A program made the translations under genes and the position numbers. The notes beneath the pieces were generated by a model. It was given only the letters and a program-made list of their open reading frames with translations. It had not been told where the DNA came from and made no database searches. 64,000 bases of DNA, taken from Stereum hirsutum FP-91666 SS1 (lineage: Eukaryota > Basidiomycota > Agaricomycetes > Russulales > Stereaceae). The DNA lies in assembly GCF_000264905.1 (NCBI RefSeq), contig NW_006763135.1:1281179-1345178 (forward strand), in the 5' to 3' direction. Of the stretch, positions 10,191 to 21,832 are shown piece after piece. Within the stretch, counting starts at the first letter, position 1; each line of letters opens with the position of its first letter.

Positions 10191-12062
10191 TCAAAGAACA
10201 CCAGCAATATACATCTGCAACACAATCGCGAACAACACCGCAAATACACCCATAATCACGATCAACACCGTCGGCCAAGCTGCAAACGTCATACGTCAGC
10301 ATTACGGCCAAATCACCAGGTAAAGGGCGTAGGAGAGAGCAAACGTACATGAATCCCCGAGTCCGTTCGGTATCGAGACTACGCGCACCGTGCTGTCCGC
10401 GCTTCCTGAGACGAGAAGACTCGAGCTTGGGTTGAAACGGAGCATTGTTGAGGGGAGTTCGTGGGCTTTGAGGATCGTTAGGAGAGGCTGGACAGAACGT
10501 TAAGTGTATCAGCTCGATAGAAATAGAAAGAGGAGTTGATTTATGGGAAGAGTACGCACGACTAGTGTCCAAGAGTCCAATACACCGACTGAACAATCCG
10601 ACGAACCGAATGCTATCCATTTACCGTTCGGACTGTAATAAGGCATAGAACATCGGCCGTCAATAACTACTCACGCATGACCGTAACGTCGAACTTCCAA
10701 GGTAGAAGGAGTTGCATACCTGATATCAAACGACGCAACCCCCTTGTCTCCCACCTTCCTCACCCTATCCGCCTTCCACCCATCCGCATTCACATGCCAC
10801 TTCACGATATACGCCCTCTTCGGTGCCGTCTTCACTCCCTTCTTCCTCGGTAATGTCGCGTTCAGGACGGTGTAGAATACGCGGGGCTCGAGAGGGTGAA
10901 AGGCGGAGGCGCGGAAGGAAGCGATGGCGTCGGGGCCGGCACCGGGGAGTTTGGGGGAGGCGATGGTGAGGAGGAGGGTGTAGGGTGCTGGGTCGGCGTC
11001 CGAGGAGGTGGAGGTTTCTTTGGATTTGCCTTTTTCGGAGTTTGATGAAGGAGGGGACGGAGATGAGGGGAGGGAGTAGACTAGAAGGTTGAGCTTTGTA
11101 GTGACTACGAGCTATGTGGTTGGAGGTGGATGGTCATTACGGTTGATGGATGGGGGCGAGGAGCAGGATGCGTCAATGGGACGTACTAAGGAATCTGAGA
11201 AGGAGACGTCGTAGATTTCGCCTTTGTCTAGGCGGATTGATGTAGGTTTGAGCTCAGGGAAGGTGAATACCGTCAACTGTGTAGTGTACGTATAAAGTCG
11301 ACTTCGGTGAGCAGGAGTGACATCTGTGAGCGAAACAGAAGTCACGTACTTCTTGTGTACCCGCCACAGCGAGGTAACGACCATCTGGAGAGAATGCGGT
11401 GACACGCTGGGTGGAACCTCAGGCCAATCGTTAATGCACATATCTAGAAGACGAACATACTTGGTAGTCCTCCTCGTCTTTCATACTCAGTGTTCCGCGC
11501 ATAGTGTCAAACTTCAACCTTCATTAGCAGAACATAAGTCATCCATCAGACAACGCTCACAAACCTAGAGCAGGTAGCAATATAATACGCACCTCATCCG
11601 CTCGATATTATAAAACCGACAGTTCTGATTCTCCCCCTTCTGGACCTTGTCCACCGCGCTATTCACGCCACACACCACTTTCCGTTCCTTCTCGACGCGT
11701 TAGAGACATTGCAGATCATAACTGTAGGATAACAGATGGTATATACCTCTGGATGTGCAGCCATGCTCATCGGCGCGTCCTCGCCACTCCCGAGTTCGGT
11801 CTCGTCTACGAGCTTCAGGTTGAGAGTCTCATCCATCGCGTAGAGCCTCTATCGCGTCATTCAAGCAACGTTAAACGGCACAGAATCAGCATCTGGACCA
11901 TAGACACGTCAATGGAGTATGGAAGGGACCTACCAACTTATTCTTGATACCACTCTTCGTCGTACCACCTCCGCCGCCGAGAACGAGCTCATACGGCGAG
12001 AGAAACGCAGCGGAATAGACGGGGAAGCTCGCGAGCGCATGGGCTACATGTCGGGCGCGCAT
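10191..12062 (-). CDS. SEC12: Sar1 guanine nucleotide exchange factor Sec12
   Basis: Sec12 is the ER membrane exchange factor that loads Sar1 with GTP and starts COPII coat assembly. The start at 12062 gives MRARHVAHALASFPVYSAAF. The family's potassium-binding K-loop follows: LGGGGGTTKSGIKNK. At least nine exons build a seven-bladed WD40 propeller, with blades visible at RVTAFSPDGRYLAVAGTQE, SPNGKWIAFGSSDCSVGVLD and LRFNPSSSLLVSGSADSTVR. The last exon encodes one hydrophobic helix (WPTVLIVIMGVFAVLFAIVL) and only about eight residues after it, so the protein is essentially tail-anchored with almost no lumenal domain, unlike the long lumenal part of yeast Sec12. One long exon carries a Ser/Pro-rich insert. 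It converges with TAF9. Confidence 0.9.
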
Positions 12063-12472
12063 CTAGTTCAATAACCGATTATTCTGCACGAGAGCAGAGA
12101 GACTATGTTGCAGTTATGTGCAGAAGCGAAGGTTAGTGTTGTTGGCCTGTTGTTGTGAGGGAAGGCGCGTCCACGTCGTCGACGTCACGCTCGGCGAGTC
12201 GCGACGGACCAGAACATGATTCCCGATCGCCATGTTCCCGTCGTATGGCGTTGTTCTGTAAACGGAGGCAATGACGGTCATAATGTCATGGACCGGCTAT
12301 TTGGCAGACGCAAACGTTCCTGCAACCGCGCTTTGCATGCTTGCTCCTCCGTTCCTGCCTCGGGTTATCTATCCTTCCCTTGTCCTTTCCCTGCAGTCTA
12401 CATACCTATACCCGCTAGTCTACTCCGGTTATAGTCGAGCTCTTGTCCGAGCTCGTAGATTGACGAGCTACG
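12063..12472. promoter_or_regulatory. Divergent intergenic region SEC12/NIPA
   Basis: A 410-base divergent promoter region. No CCAAT box or strong TATA element was recognised, and no additional gene is seen. Confidence 0.4.
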
Positions 12473-15400
12473 ATGTCGCCTCTTTCTAATGCTATGAACC
12501 TGATAATCGGCAATAGCAATAGCACTCGCGCTCCCTTCCCCGAACTAATGAACTCGACATCCTGGCACATTTTCTCGGGCCTGGAAGATATTGGCGCGGG
12601 ATTCGGATTCCCTAATCTCTCTAGAAGCACCGTCGCGGGTATCAGTGCCGCAATCGCTGGCAATATGCTCATTAGTCTGGCGTTGAACCTACAGAAGCTG
12701 GCGCATCGGAGGTTGGAGAGGGAATGGGAGGAGCGGAACCCCTGGGCTGAGGAACATGCTAATGGGATGGAGCTAGATGGTGATGGTGAAGAAGATGAGG
12801 GTGACGGTGTGGATGGGGCTAGTGAGGGGAGTAGTGTGAGGACTGAAAGAGCTGTGAGGAGGGATGACGTTGATGATCGAGATAGGGCTGGGAATGAGGA
12901 GGAAGAGAGACGGAGTGTTGATGAGTTGTTGTTTAGAGAGTCGGAAGCTTGGAAGTCGCCACCTTCGACTGCATCGTTGACACTCTCACCGCTGCCGTCT
13001 CACCTTCAACCGGGCACTATAACGAATGCGGACGTCGACATCAATTCACAACCATTTCCTGCCGTTTCGGTCGTGCCTTCGCCCCTGGCCACGCCTCCCA
13101 TTCAGCCCCAAAATGGACACCGCTCGTACGGTGCCATCGTCACTGAAGTTCCTACCGAAAATGTCAGTGTTGCGTCAAATGGTCATGATGCTGATGAAGG
13201 TGGAAGGGGACAGGCTAGGAAGGGATTGAGAACTTTGTTGAGGTGGAGGCCGACACGGAAAGTTAAAGCAGTGAATGGGAACGGAGAGACGCATGAGAGA
13301 TTGAAGACGGTAGGTGAAGAGGATCCTCTGCTTGAGGATCATGAAGAGGAAGGTGAGAACGGGAATGTTATGAATGAGGAGGGTAGGGAATCAGAATCGA
13401 GATACCTAAAATCAAAGCTCTGGTATGTCTTTATTCTATCCCGTTCAAAGTACCGACTCTGTAATCTTATGTTAACTGTTCTGTGCGTGTCTAGGTGGTG
13501 CGGCTTCTTGCTCATGAACATTGGTGAATGTGGCAACTTCATCTCCTACGCGTACGCGCCTGCGTCTATCGTAGCCCCACTCGGAACAGTATGTGTTGAA
13601 CATATAATGTTACCCATTCTTCAAAATCATGCTCTGATGCATCTTCTCGATAGTTCGCTCTGATAGCGAATTGCGTCTTCGCTCCTCTCATCCTCAAAGA
13701 ACGTTTCCGTAAGGTACGGACTCTATTTTCCACCGTCCGCTCATAACTCCTGTCATAAGTTCACGTCTTACCTCCTTGAATCAAACTCGCGTACACAGCG
13801 CGACCTATTCGGCATAACTCTCGCCATAATCGGTGCAATCACGGTCGTCCTCTCCTCCAACACCTCCGAAACCCGCCTTTCACCTTCCGGCCTCATCAAA
13901 GCTATCTCTCAACGTGCATTCCTCGTATATTCCCTCGTATACGTCACGGCTGCGGTCGTCCTTGCTGGCCTGTCGAGGGGACGGTTAGGGAGGCAGTATG
14001 TGTTTGTGGACGTTGGATTGTGTGCTCTATTCGGTATGTCTAGTACTCGGGAGGCACTTTTGGTCTCTATGCATTTGACTGACTCGGTTGTGTATATATT
14101 TTGGTCATATTTGCACAGGTGGATTTACAGTATTGGCGACCAAGGGCGTATCGACACTGCTCACGATGGAGTGGATAAAAATCTTCACGGAATGGATAAC
14201 GTATCCTATCCTTGCGGTATGCAAAACAACTATCATTTCAGCGAAGTTACTGAAAGATCTAAATATGGGTACGACACATTTGTAACAGGTCTTGATAGGT
14301 ACTGGAGTCGGTCAAATCAAGTATCTTAATCGTGCACTCATGCGATTCGACGCGAAAGTGCGCACAATACTTCTCTAACACAATTTCACCCTCGTTCACT
14401 GAGTTGACCATTACTTTCTTTTCTGTGGAACTCCGTCTTACCCCCCCAAATTCATTAATTGCACATCCCGCACCACCGTATCACACTCATATCAACACCA
14501 CACACCCACAGGTCGTCATCCCGATCCAATTCGTCCTCTTCAACCTCTCCGCGATAACAGGCTCCGCCATCCTCTACCGCGATTTCGAAAAAGCGCAGTT
14601 CCACCAGTTCGTGACGTTCGTCTACGGGTGTGGAGCCACCTTCGCCGGCGTGTGGGTCATCGCTTGGGACCCGAATTCGTCGTCGTCGTCGAGGAGCGCG
14701 TCAAATAATTCCAGATCGAGGACTGCGCCTGCTTCTGGAGCGGAAGACGGGGATCGACTGGCTGAGGAAGGGGGTGCGGAGTTGGAGATATCGATGGCCG
14801 TTGGAAGGGGGGCTGGGGCGGATGGTGGTGCGGGTGCGGGTGCGGGCGCAGGGCAAACCGCGCCTGGGAGCGTGGCGAGTAGCTATGGGAGGAGGCAGAG
14901 GACGGGAAGTATGGGGAGGAGGAAGGGGATTATGGGTGTGTTCGATTTGATGGAAGGGGAGGAACTCGATGTTGGAGCGGTCGGGAGTATGCCCGTGCTG
15001 AGGACGAGACATTCGGCGATCAGTTTGGTGGGAATTTCGCCTGCGCAGGTACGTTTTTTCACAGTTCGGTTCGAGTCTGTTTATTATCAGGGAGCTCGCT
15101 TTGTGATTGGCGGAGGCTTTGGTTCGCATCGCTACCAATGCTCCTCCTTCTTTGATCTATAATTGCCCGTTGCCATTTCACGGGACGTAGAGCTGACAGG
15201 TTCTGTTCGGTTCGTTTATTATAGCGGCTGCTCCTCGTACACACTCCTCCGCGGGACGACGACATTTGGTCATACTCCGGCTCCTCACCACACCAGGACG
15301 TCGAACGCGGGGTGACAGCCACTCCAAGCACGTCAGGCCAAGGGTTGGAGTCGCGAAGAAGGGCGGTTAGCTGGGTGGGAGAGGAACGGGGAGGGTCTAA

Positions 15401-15602
15401 CAGCCCACATGCGTACGGACGACAGGGCGGCCGGAGGGCGCTTCGGTCGTCGTTACCTGCGCCTCCGGCTGGGATGAGGAACGCAACTGCGAGTGTTGGG
15501 AGCCCCGGTCAGCCTACGAGGACGCGGACGAGGTCTTCGACGAGAGAGAGGGCAGAAGGGAGCGAGGGTGGGAGTAGGCGCAGTAGTAGATCGAGGAGCT
15601 AG
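12473..15602 (+). CDS. NIPA-family magnesium transporter
   Basis: NIPA (DUF803) proteins are multi-pass membrane proteins of the drug/metabolite transporter fold, linked to Mg2+ transport in animals. The first helix is AGISAAIAGNMLISLALNLQ. A charged, very variable stretch of roughly 240 residues follows (many Asp/Glu, Ser, Arg). The conserved core then resumes with LWWCGFLLMNIGECGNF, ISYAYAPASIVAPLGTFAL and IANCVFAPLILKERFRKRD. Later helices include LFGITLAIIGAITVVLSSNT, GFTVLATKGVSTLL and VVIPIQFVLFNLSAITGSAI, ending with FVTFVYGCGATFAGVWVIAWD. A long Ser/Arg/Gly-rich C-terminal tail ends at the TAG (15600-15602). At least seven exons. The core is complete; the ion specificity in fungi is inferred from the family name only. 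Confidence 0.9.
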
Positions 15603-16277
15603 GACTTTCGTAGCGGCACAAGGACCTTGGAATGCATGATGTACTAGAGGTGTAGGAGTATAGTATGTTCCAGACGCAATACATTATTCACTACTGATCG
15701 TGGTGCTGCGTTACAGCAGTTGGTGCGAGTGTTCTCAATGGATGATGAGCTCATTCGGCTCGTCGTCGGGGGATGGGATCATTCTTCGAGGCATAACTTG
15801 GGCAGACACTGCTTACTCAGGAAATTGAGGCGCCTAGCGGAGCTGTGCGGTAGTTATGGATGTATGTCCAGGTCTTGCCTAGCGTTTGATCTTATGGAGT
15901 GCACATCAGTGGAGAGTTGGTGACGGATTTAGAGCACAAATTCGTCTGCTAAACACGTCCGGTAGGTGACAGAACGTATACCAAAAAGATGTCTGTGGAA
16001 GGTCAGTGGTTTTACTCCTGGAGATATGAAGGGCCTGAATGAAGTACTCAAGGGCAGAAGATGGACAGCGAGGGCAGGAACGACGAGGGATGGAGTGGAC
16101 TCGGAGAGGGCCGAACGCGGCGAAGTGGAGATGACGTACGAAAAAATGACGTCAGTCGGAGGATGAAAAGGAGACAGGAACGCGGTCAGCCATCTTCTCA
16201 GAATCTTCCCGCACCGGCGCGCCTTCCCTCTGCCCACACCATCCTTCACGCACCTCATCCACAACCACCAGCCCGCC
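15603..16277. other. Intergenic region NIPA to kinase
   Basis: About 675 bases with no supported gene. It holds the 3' UTR of the transporter and the promoter of the kinase. Short open frames on both strands match nothing recognisable. Confidence 0.5.
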
Positions 16278-18709
16278 ATGCCTCCCGGTACCGTCGTCGA
16301 CGCCTTCAAGAGTGAGCACGCACCCTGCGCTCACCGTTCCTCTGTACACTCATCTTTACTCGCTTCAGACCTTATCCGCCATGGAAGGGCCCACAACCAC
16401 AGACAAGACGAGTTTTCCGTACCCCCCTCGACGGTCTCTTCAACGCGAGATTCAACATCCTCACGCACATCGGCAGAGCCAACGCCGCGTACGAGTCAGT
16501 CTACACCGCAGTCGCAGACCCGCCAGCAGGACCGTGCTCAGGCTGAGAAAGTACAACAGCAGCAAGCCGCCAATGTTCCCGTCATTGCTGCGCAAAAGTC
16601 GTCCAGCACGGCTCAACAATACTCGAAAGAAATCGAACAAATAGTGCAGGAGGAACGCGCCGGAAAGGAGAAGATGCCGGTCTACAAGGGACTCGAGCGC
16701 TTCAAGCTCGTCGACAAGATGGGAGAGTACGTCCGCCCCATCCATCTCGATGACGACATGATCCTCATAGCTGACGTCCCTCTTCCAGCGGTGCATTTTC
16801 CAATGTCTACAAGGCCGTAGATGCTCAGACCGGAAAGAAAGTCGCCGGTATGCCCATTCTTCATTTTGCACTCTTCGATTAACGCTCACGCCTCCTGCTG
16901 CTACTAGTTAAGGTCGTTCGCAAGTACGAACTGACATCATCTCAGGTTAGCATTTGTTTCCTTGTCTCTTTCTCTTTTACTGTATATCTTCTTCCACGCT
17001 GATTCCGCTCCCCTTACTGTACGTCCCGTACTCGTACTATACGACATTACTCTATACAGGCTGGCGACAAACATCTAAATCCTCAGTTTAAGAAACGCCC
17101 CCGCGTCACAGAGGTGCAGTGCACTTCTTTTTTTCGTCGTTCTTTCTTTTTTTCTCGATTTTTAAACCTTTACCTCCTCGTCGGTTGCTGACGGGGTTTA
17201 TCCTGTTTTTAGCGCGCAAATATCCTCAAAGGTTGAACCAGTTATCTCTTTTCCAGCAAGTGTGGTTGCTGACCACATTCGATACCTTTTTCAGAGGTTC
17301 AAATCATGCGCACAACAAGTCACCCGGGCATTGTCAAACTTATCTCGTTCTCAGAATCGCCAGAACACTACTTCCTCGTCCTTGAGCGTGAGTTGCCCGC
17401 TGGCAGAGTATCCAGCAGCTTCTGATTTTGTACCCTCCTGCTTAGTCATGGAAGGCGGCGAGCTATTCCACCAGATCGTTAAACTAACCTACTTCAGTGA
17501 GAACCTCGCACGGCACGTCATCCTGCAGGTGGCGCATGGTATCCGGTACCTCCATGAGGAGCGTGGCGTCGTTCACCGGTAGGTTGGATCAGCGCTCCAC
17601 CGCTCAGTTCACACCTAATTTATGCTTGTAGCGACATCAAGCCCGAGAACCTGCTTTTCGACCGGATACCAATCATACCCTCTAAACACCCAGTACAGAG
17701 GCAATATGACGAGGAGAAGGAAGATGAGGGCGAGTTTATACCCGGCGTCGGAGGAGGAGGAATTGGCCGAGTCAAGATCGCAGATTTCGGCCTCTCCAAG
17801 GTCGTTTGGAATGAGGAGACAATGACGCCATGTGGGACGGTCGGCTACACCGCTCCAGAAATCGTCAAGGACGAGCGGTATTCGAAGAGCGTCGACATGT
17901 GGGCCATGGGTTGCGTTCTGTATACCCTTCTCTGCGGTTTCCCTCCCTTTTACGACGAAAGCATCAACGTCCTCACCGAGAAAGTTGCCCGTGGTTATTA
18001 CACCTTCCTCAGTCCGTGGTGGGATGATATCAGCTCCACAGGTTTGTTCAGAATCTCGTTTCCTGTAGACTTCCACACTGACAATCGTATTTCAGCCAAG
18101 GACCTGATTACTCACCTACTCTGTGTGGATCCGGCCCAGCGATATACCATCGACGAGTTCCTCGCACACCCCTGGTGCAACGCCGCCCCAGCCCCACCGC
18201 CTCCTCCTACACCCCGCGCCGCTCCCTTGGACTCTCCTCTGTTGCAGGCCGCCCGAGGAGGTGGTCGCGACGTACGGTCACCCGGTATCGCTACGCTCAA
18301 GGAGGCGTTCGATATTACCTACGCTGTGCACAGGATGGAGGAAGAGGGCGCCCGGAGACGAGCATACAAGGGTCGTGGTGGGGCTGGTCAAGCTGGTTTC
18401 CTCCAGGGACTCAACGAAGAGGATGACGAGGATGACGAACTATCTGACCACGAGAATCATCAGCGTCAGCAACAACAGGCGGCGAGAAGTCAAGGACAGA
18501 ATGAAGTGTACGATGGACGGGCCGGACAGCGCGATGCGCCGAAACGCACGCATGGAGGTGCTTTCGACTTGACGTTGGACGGTGCGACGTTGCTCGGAAG
18601 GCGACACAATAGGGGCGGGCCTAGGGGGCAGATGGAACCGAGTCCGTTGGCGAGGCAGGTCGTAAACAATGATACGATCGACGCGCCGCAAAGTCCGATG
18701 AGGATGTAA
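16278..18709 (+). CDS. CAMK-group Ser/Thr kinase of the Rck2 (MAPK-activated) type
   Basis: Rck1/Rck2 kinases act downstream of the Hog1 stress MAPK in yeast and influence translation under osmotic and oxidative stress. Start ATG 16278, first exon MPPGTVVDAFK, then about nine exons. The catalytic domain shows MGEGAFSNVYKAVDAQTG, the lysine in KVAVKVVRKYE, MEGGELFHQIVKLTYFSENL, HRDIKPENLLF split by an intron at 17579, ADFGLSK and TPCGTVGYTAPEIVKDERYS. Between the HRD loop and DFG is an insert of about 45 residues ending GEFIPGVGGGGIGRVK; this insert and the GVGGGGIG motif are hallmarks of the Rck2 subgroup. The segment HLNPQFKKRPRVTERANILK is also typical. The C-terminal tail is acidic, Gln-rich and low in complexity. 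All catalytic residues are present. Confidence 0.92.
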
Positions 18710-19464
18710 ACCGTTGAGATTTCTTAGCTTATATGTTTCCTTACCCATCCTTGTTCACCTTTTTTCACTTTGGATCTCGTCGCAGCCGTCGTTGTTTTCC
18801 GACGAAGGAATTGAGGAACTCAGCCCTCTCTTTCGTTCAGAGTCGCTGCGCGGCTAAATACCGGTTGAGCTACAGGGAGCTAGCTCTCCTGGCCCATCAT
18901 CTTCGTGCCATCTTCTCTCGGGCATCGCATTTCATATCTCACTCTTCCATTGTCTCCCCCTCGTCTCCCCGCTCCCATATGTTTCCATACTGTCCATACG
19001 GGCCATCCAATGTAGTAGGCCACCCAACGTCATGGACACCGACTTTACTGTTCCCTCTTCCTTGCTTCCTCCTGCGTTCTTACCTTTTTCCACTCCCCGC
19101 CTTCGGATCTTCGCCTTTCTCCCGTCCGTTCAAATAATTGTTATTCCCGCACGCACACGACATTTTTTCTTTTGGTTCTCGCTCATACACATCTTCGCTT
19201 CCGATCTCGTCCGTTTCGTCTCAGCTTCCAGTTTGAGTCGGTTCCTCCATGACCGACAAGTCCGGTCTTTCGTCCTTGTACTCGTGGTCTTACTTGTATA
19301 TGAGTTGTGTATCATTCGTGTTTTGATAGCGCTATACGCAGTACCACATATTGTAGTCTGGATATCAGCCTTTCGATTGACAAGAAACGGCTGCGAATAA
19401 CAAGAACATGATACTAGCAAAAGCGGATTCGAACACTTCCTCGAAGAAAATGGTATTTTTACGG
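18710..19464. other. Convergent 3' region, pyrimidine-rich
   Basis: This 755-base stretch between a plus-strand kinase and a minus-strand ATPase is T/C-rich on the plus strand. One 134-codon open frame (18733-19137) has the composition of pyrimidine-rich untranslated sequence, not protein. Probably long 3' UTRs. Confidence 0.5.
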
Positions 19465-21392
19465 CTATGCAACGGCGAGTATAGATGCTCCTCCGTCTGT
19501 CGTCACTCGCCTTCGGGTCGTCATCACGATGTATCCGCGGCCGATTTGAGCGATATCTTTGTTGGAATCCTTGTCCGAGGTCGAAGGGACTGTCACGAGG
19601 CCTGATGGCGCGAGGAGAATCGCTTCACCTGTCTGAATACGTAGATGTCGTGAGTCGAAGTTATCGTAACATGCAAACTTCGATAGGCTGTTGTGCACGA
19701 GCGGATGCTTACCTTCAAATTAACGACTCGATCGAACCCGTCTTGCTGTGAGAAGTCAGCAGAGACGTGTTTCGTGAGGTGTCCCCACCAAGTCGAAGAG
19801 GAGAACCGGTGTAGGATCACTACGCTACATAGGTCGATGAACACGGAAGGGATGACGGTGGGTTCTGTGAGCGTAAATTCAGTACGGACTCAATGGCGGC
19901 TAGGGTCCCTAATGAGAAACGTACCCTGTGTGCTGACGATGACGCGCATGGCCATATGTCGTTGTTGGCGGATAAGTGAGAGCAGGGCATTTGTCAGGCC
20001 CGAAGATGTTTTTGTCTGCGAGAGGTACTACAGCGATATCAGTTAAGTAACATAATGTCAGGAAATTTCGTGGAAGAAGTCAAACTAGAACATACTTTGT
20101 GCGCTTCATCCACGACAAGGACCTTTCCAGTGCCCACATCCGCACGCTCAAACAACCGGATGATGATCTCGAAAAGCCCACAAGCCGCAGCAGGATCAAT
20201 GAACGGATCGGAGAGGTCGATGATGGTGATCTGCCCACCCGCGAAGCGAGCCTCTGCCGTTGGGCTTTTCTTCTTCTTTCGAGTGAAGGTCTGGAGCAGG
20301 TCTAACCTCTGTTTGAGGCTCCCTAATTGCGCGGGGTTCAGATCCTTCTTTTTGATCTCGAGCTCGTCCATGAAGGCTTTGTAGGTGTACTTTTCGCCCA
20401 TGTTGCGTAGAATAGCCTGTGAAAATGGGGTTGAAATTAGCCACGAAGGCGTAAGTAGGGTGAAGGAGAACATACAAGTACGGTCTGCATATACAATGGC
20501 GCTGAGTCGGAGGAGCCGATGGCCATCATGGACAGAAACGCCTGTGCATCGAGCTCTGATTCGGAGAAGTAAAGAGGCTCCACCACGATTTGGCCTCCGA
20601 GACTGGCGTAGAGTCTTGTCATTTTATCCAAGGAAGAGGGAGAGACATATACGTGGATTTTGGGCGTTTGGACCTCCGGGAATGAGCTGATGGATAGAAA
20701 CGCTGCTTCGCAGGGTTTGGCACAGGAACCTGTCTCGCCAAAGTGCAGTACGAGGCCAGATAAAGGGTTCGTGAGGGAGCCGACGGCGGGACAAGCGGGG
20801 ATGAACATTGTCTCTAGCATTACTGAGACGGTGTGGGATTTCCCTGCGCCTTGGAGGCCACAGACGACGGCGGAGAAGGGCGTATTCTATCGCGGACTCA
20901 GTGCGGGCAGTTCAAGTTGGTGTGGAGAGATAAACTCACAGTGTTCAGATAGAACGAAGGGTCATCTGGAGTGGAGTAGACACCGCTGGCATGACTGGAA
21001 TCGTAGTTAGCCCGACAATAAGTACAACCGGATAGGAACAGTCGAAGACTTGCTGCAGCTTCTGCATAGATCCGAGGACGCCATGTTGCCCGATTGCATC
21101 CTTCATGACACTGGTGTTGAAGGCCTCGCGCGAAAGAACTGGAGCTGTTCTGAGTTCGTGAACCCGATTATGGCCATCCTTAGGTTTATCGTTGAGCAAG
21201 TGCGTTTCATCCTACAGACAATGTTAGAGCTTGGTGGACGGAGAAAGGGAAGTTGAGCTCACATCAAGTGCGCCTAGGACTAGTGCGGAACCACGACCAT
21301 TCACTTTTGGAGAAGTCAAGAAGGCCTAAAAAGAGTTCAGCAATGGATATCGACCAGATATAGGAGAGAAGGTGGCGCACGGCGGAAGGCAT
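19465..21392 (-). CDS. HerA/FtsK-like P-loop ATPase of a basidiomycete family with no known function
   Basis: Start ATG 21390-21392 gives MPSA, joined by an intron to AFLTSPKVNGRGSALVLGAL. About eleven exons encode roughly 500 residues. Visible ATPase parts are Walker A GLQGAGKSHT (preceded by NTPFSAVVC) and Walker B KVLVVDEAHK. An exon then gives LLSLIRQQRHMAMRVIVSTQ and another EP-T-IPSVFIDLC; this helix-strand pattern with a terminal STQ resembles the sensor region of HerA/FtsK/VirB4 pumps. Between the Walker motifs lie DAQAFLSMMAIGSS, ILRNMGEKYTYKAFMDELE and GGQITIIDLSDPFIDPAAAC. The C-terminus reads TGEAILLAPSGL and TRRRVTTDGGASILAV. No membrane segment or signal peptide is seen. I recognise the sequence type from mushroom genomes, where it is often multicopy, but know of no assigned role. 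DNA or protein translocation is inference from the fold. Confidence 0.8.
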
Positions 21393-21832
21393 TTCGGGGG
21401 AGGTCGAGGTCCGTTGTGAACAACATGAAGGCGAGGGCCTTATTTATGGACGGCACTGGGACCCATATAAGTTCTGCAGATTATAATAAAATGCTCGTGC
21501 GATCCGCCATTTAACCTTCGATATGACTTTGACGCAGAGATCGAAAGGCGAAGTGAGGCAGTAATTCCATCAAAATAGTCCACGATGAGTTGATATTTCA
21601 TAATCGACGGAGCCTAGAGGTAAACAAAAGCTCACAAAGGTGACACGAATACGCAGTAAAGGCATGTGAGCAAGGAGTTGAAGGAATGGGTAGTATTATT
21701 TCGGCACATCGAACGGGGAGGTGGTGACAGTTGAGGTGGCGGAGAAGTCGTGGCGTGAGAACCGTGGGATGAACCTCAGTCTGTCTTTGCTAACTTTGAT
21801 TTCCTGTTTTGCTGAACACTATTACCTTGACT
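21393..21832. promoter_or_regulatory. Divergent intergenic region ATPase/RRP8
   Basis: A 440-base divergent promoter region with AT-rich patches (for example near 21485). No gene is supported and no consensus operator stands out. Confidence 0.4.

Noticed and set aside
18733..19137. 134-codon plus-strand open frame after the kinase
   Set aside because: Ser/Phe/Pro-rich composition expected from pyrimidine-rich 3' UTR, no motif, no ATG at its beginning in good context.
19425..19434. GGATTCGAAC resembling a tRNA T-arm on the minus strand
   Set aside because: Flanking bases do not pair as a T-stem and no D-arm or anticodon arm is seen upstream.
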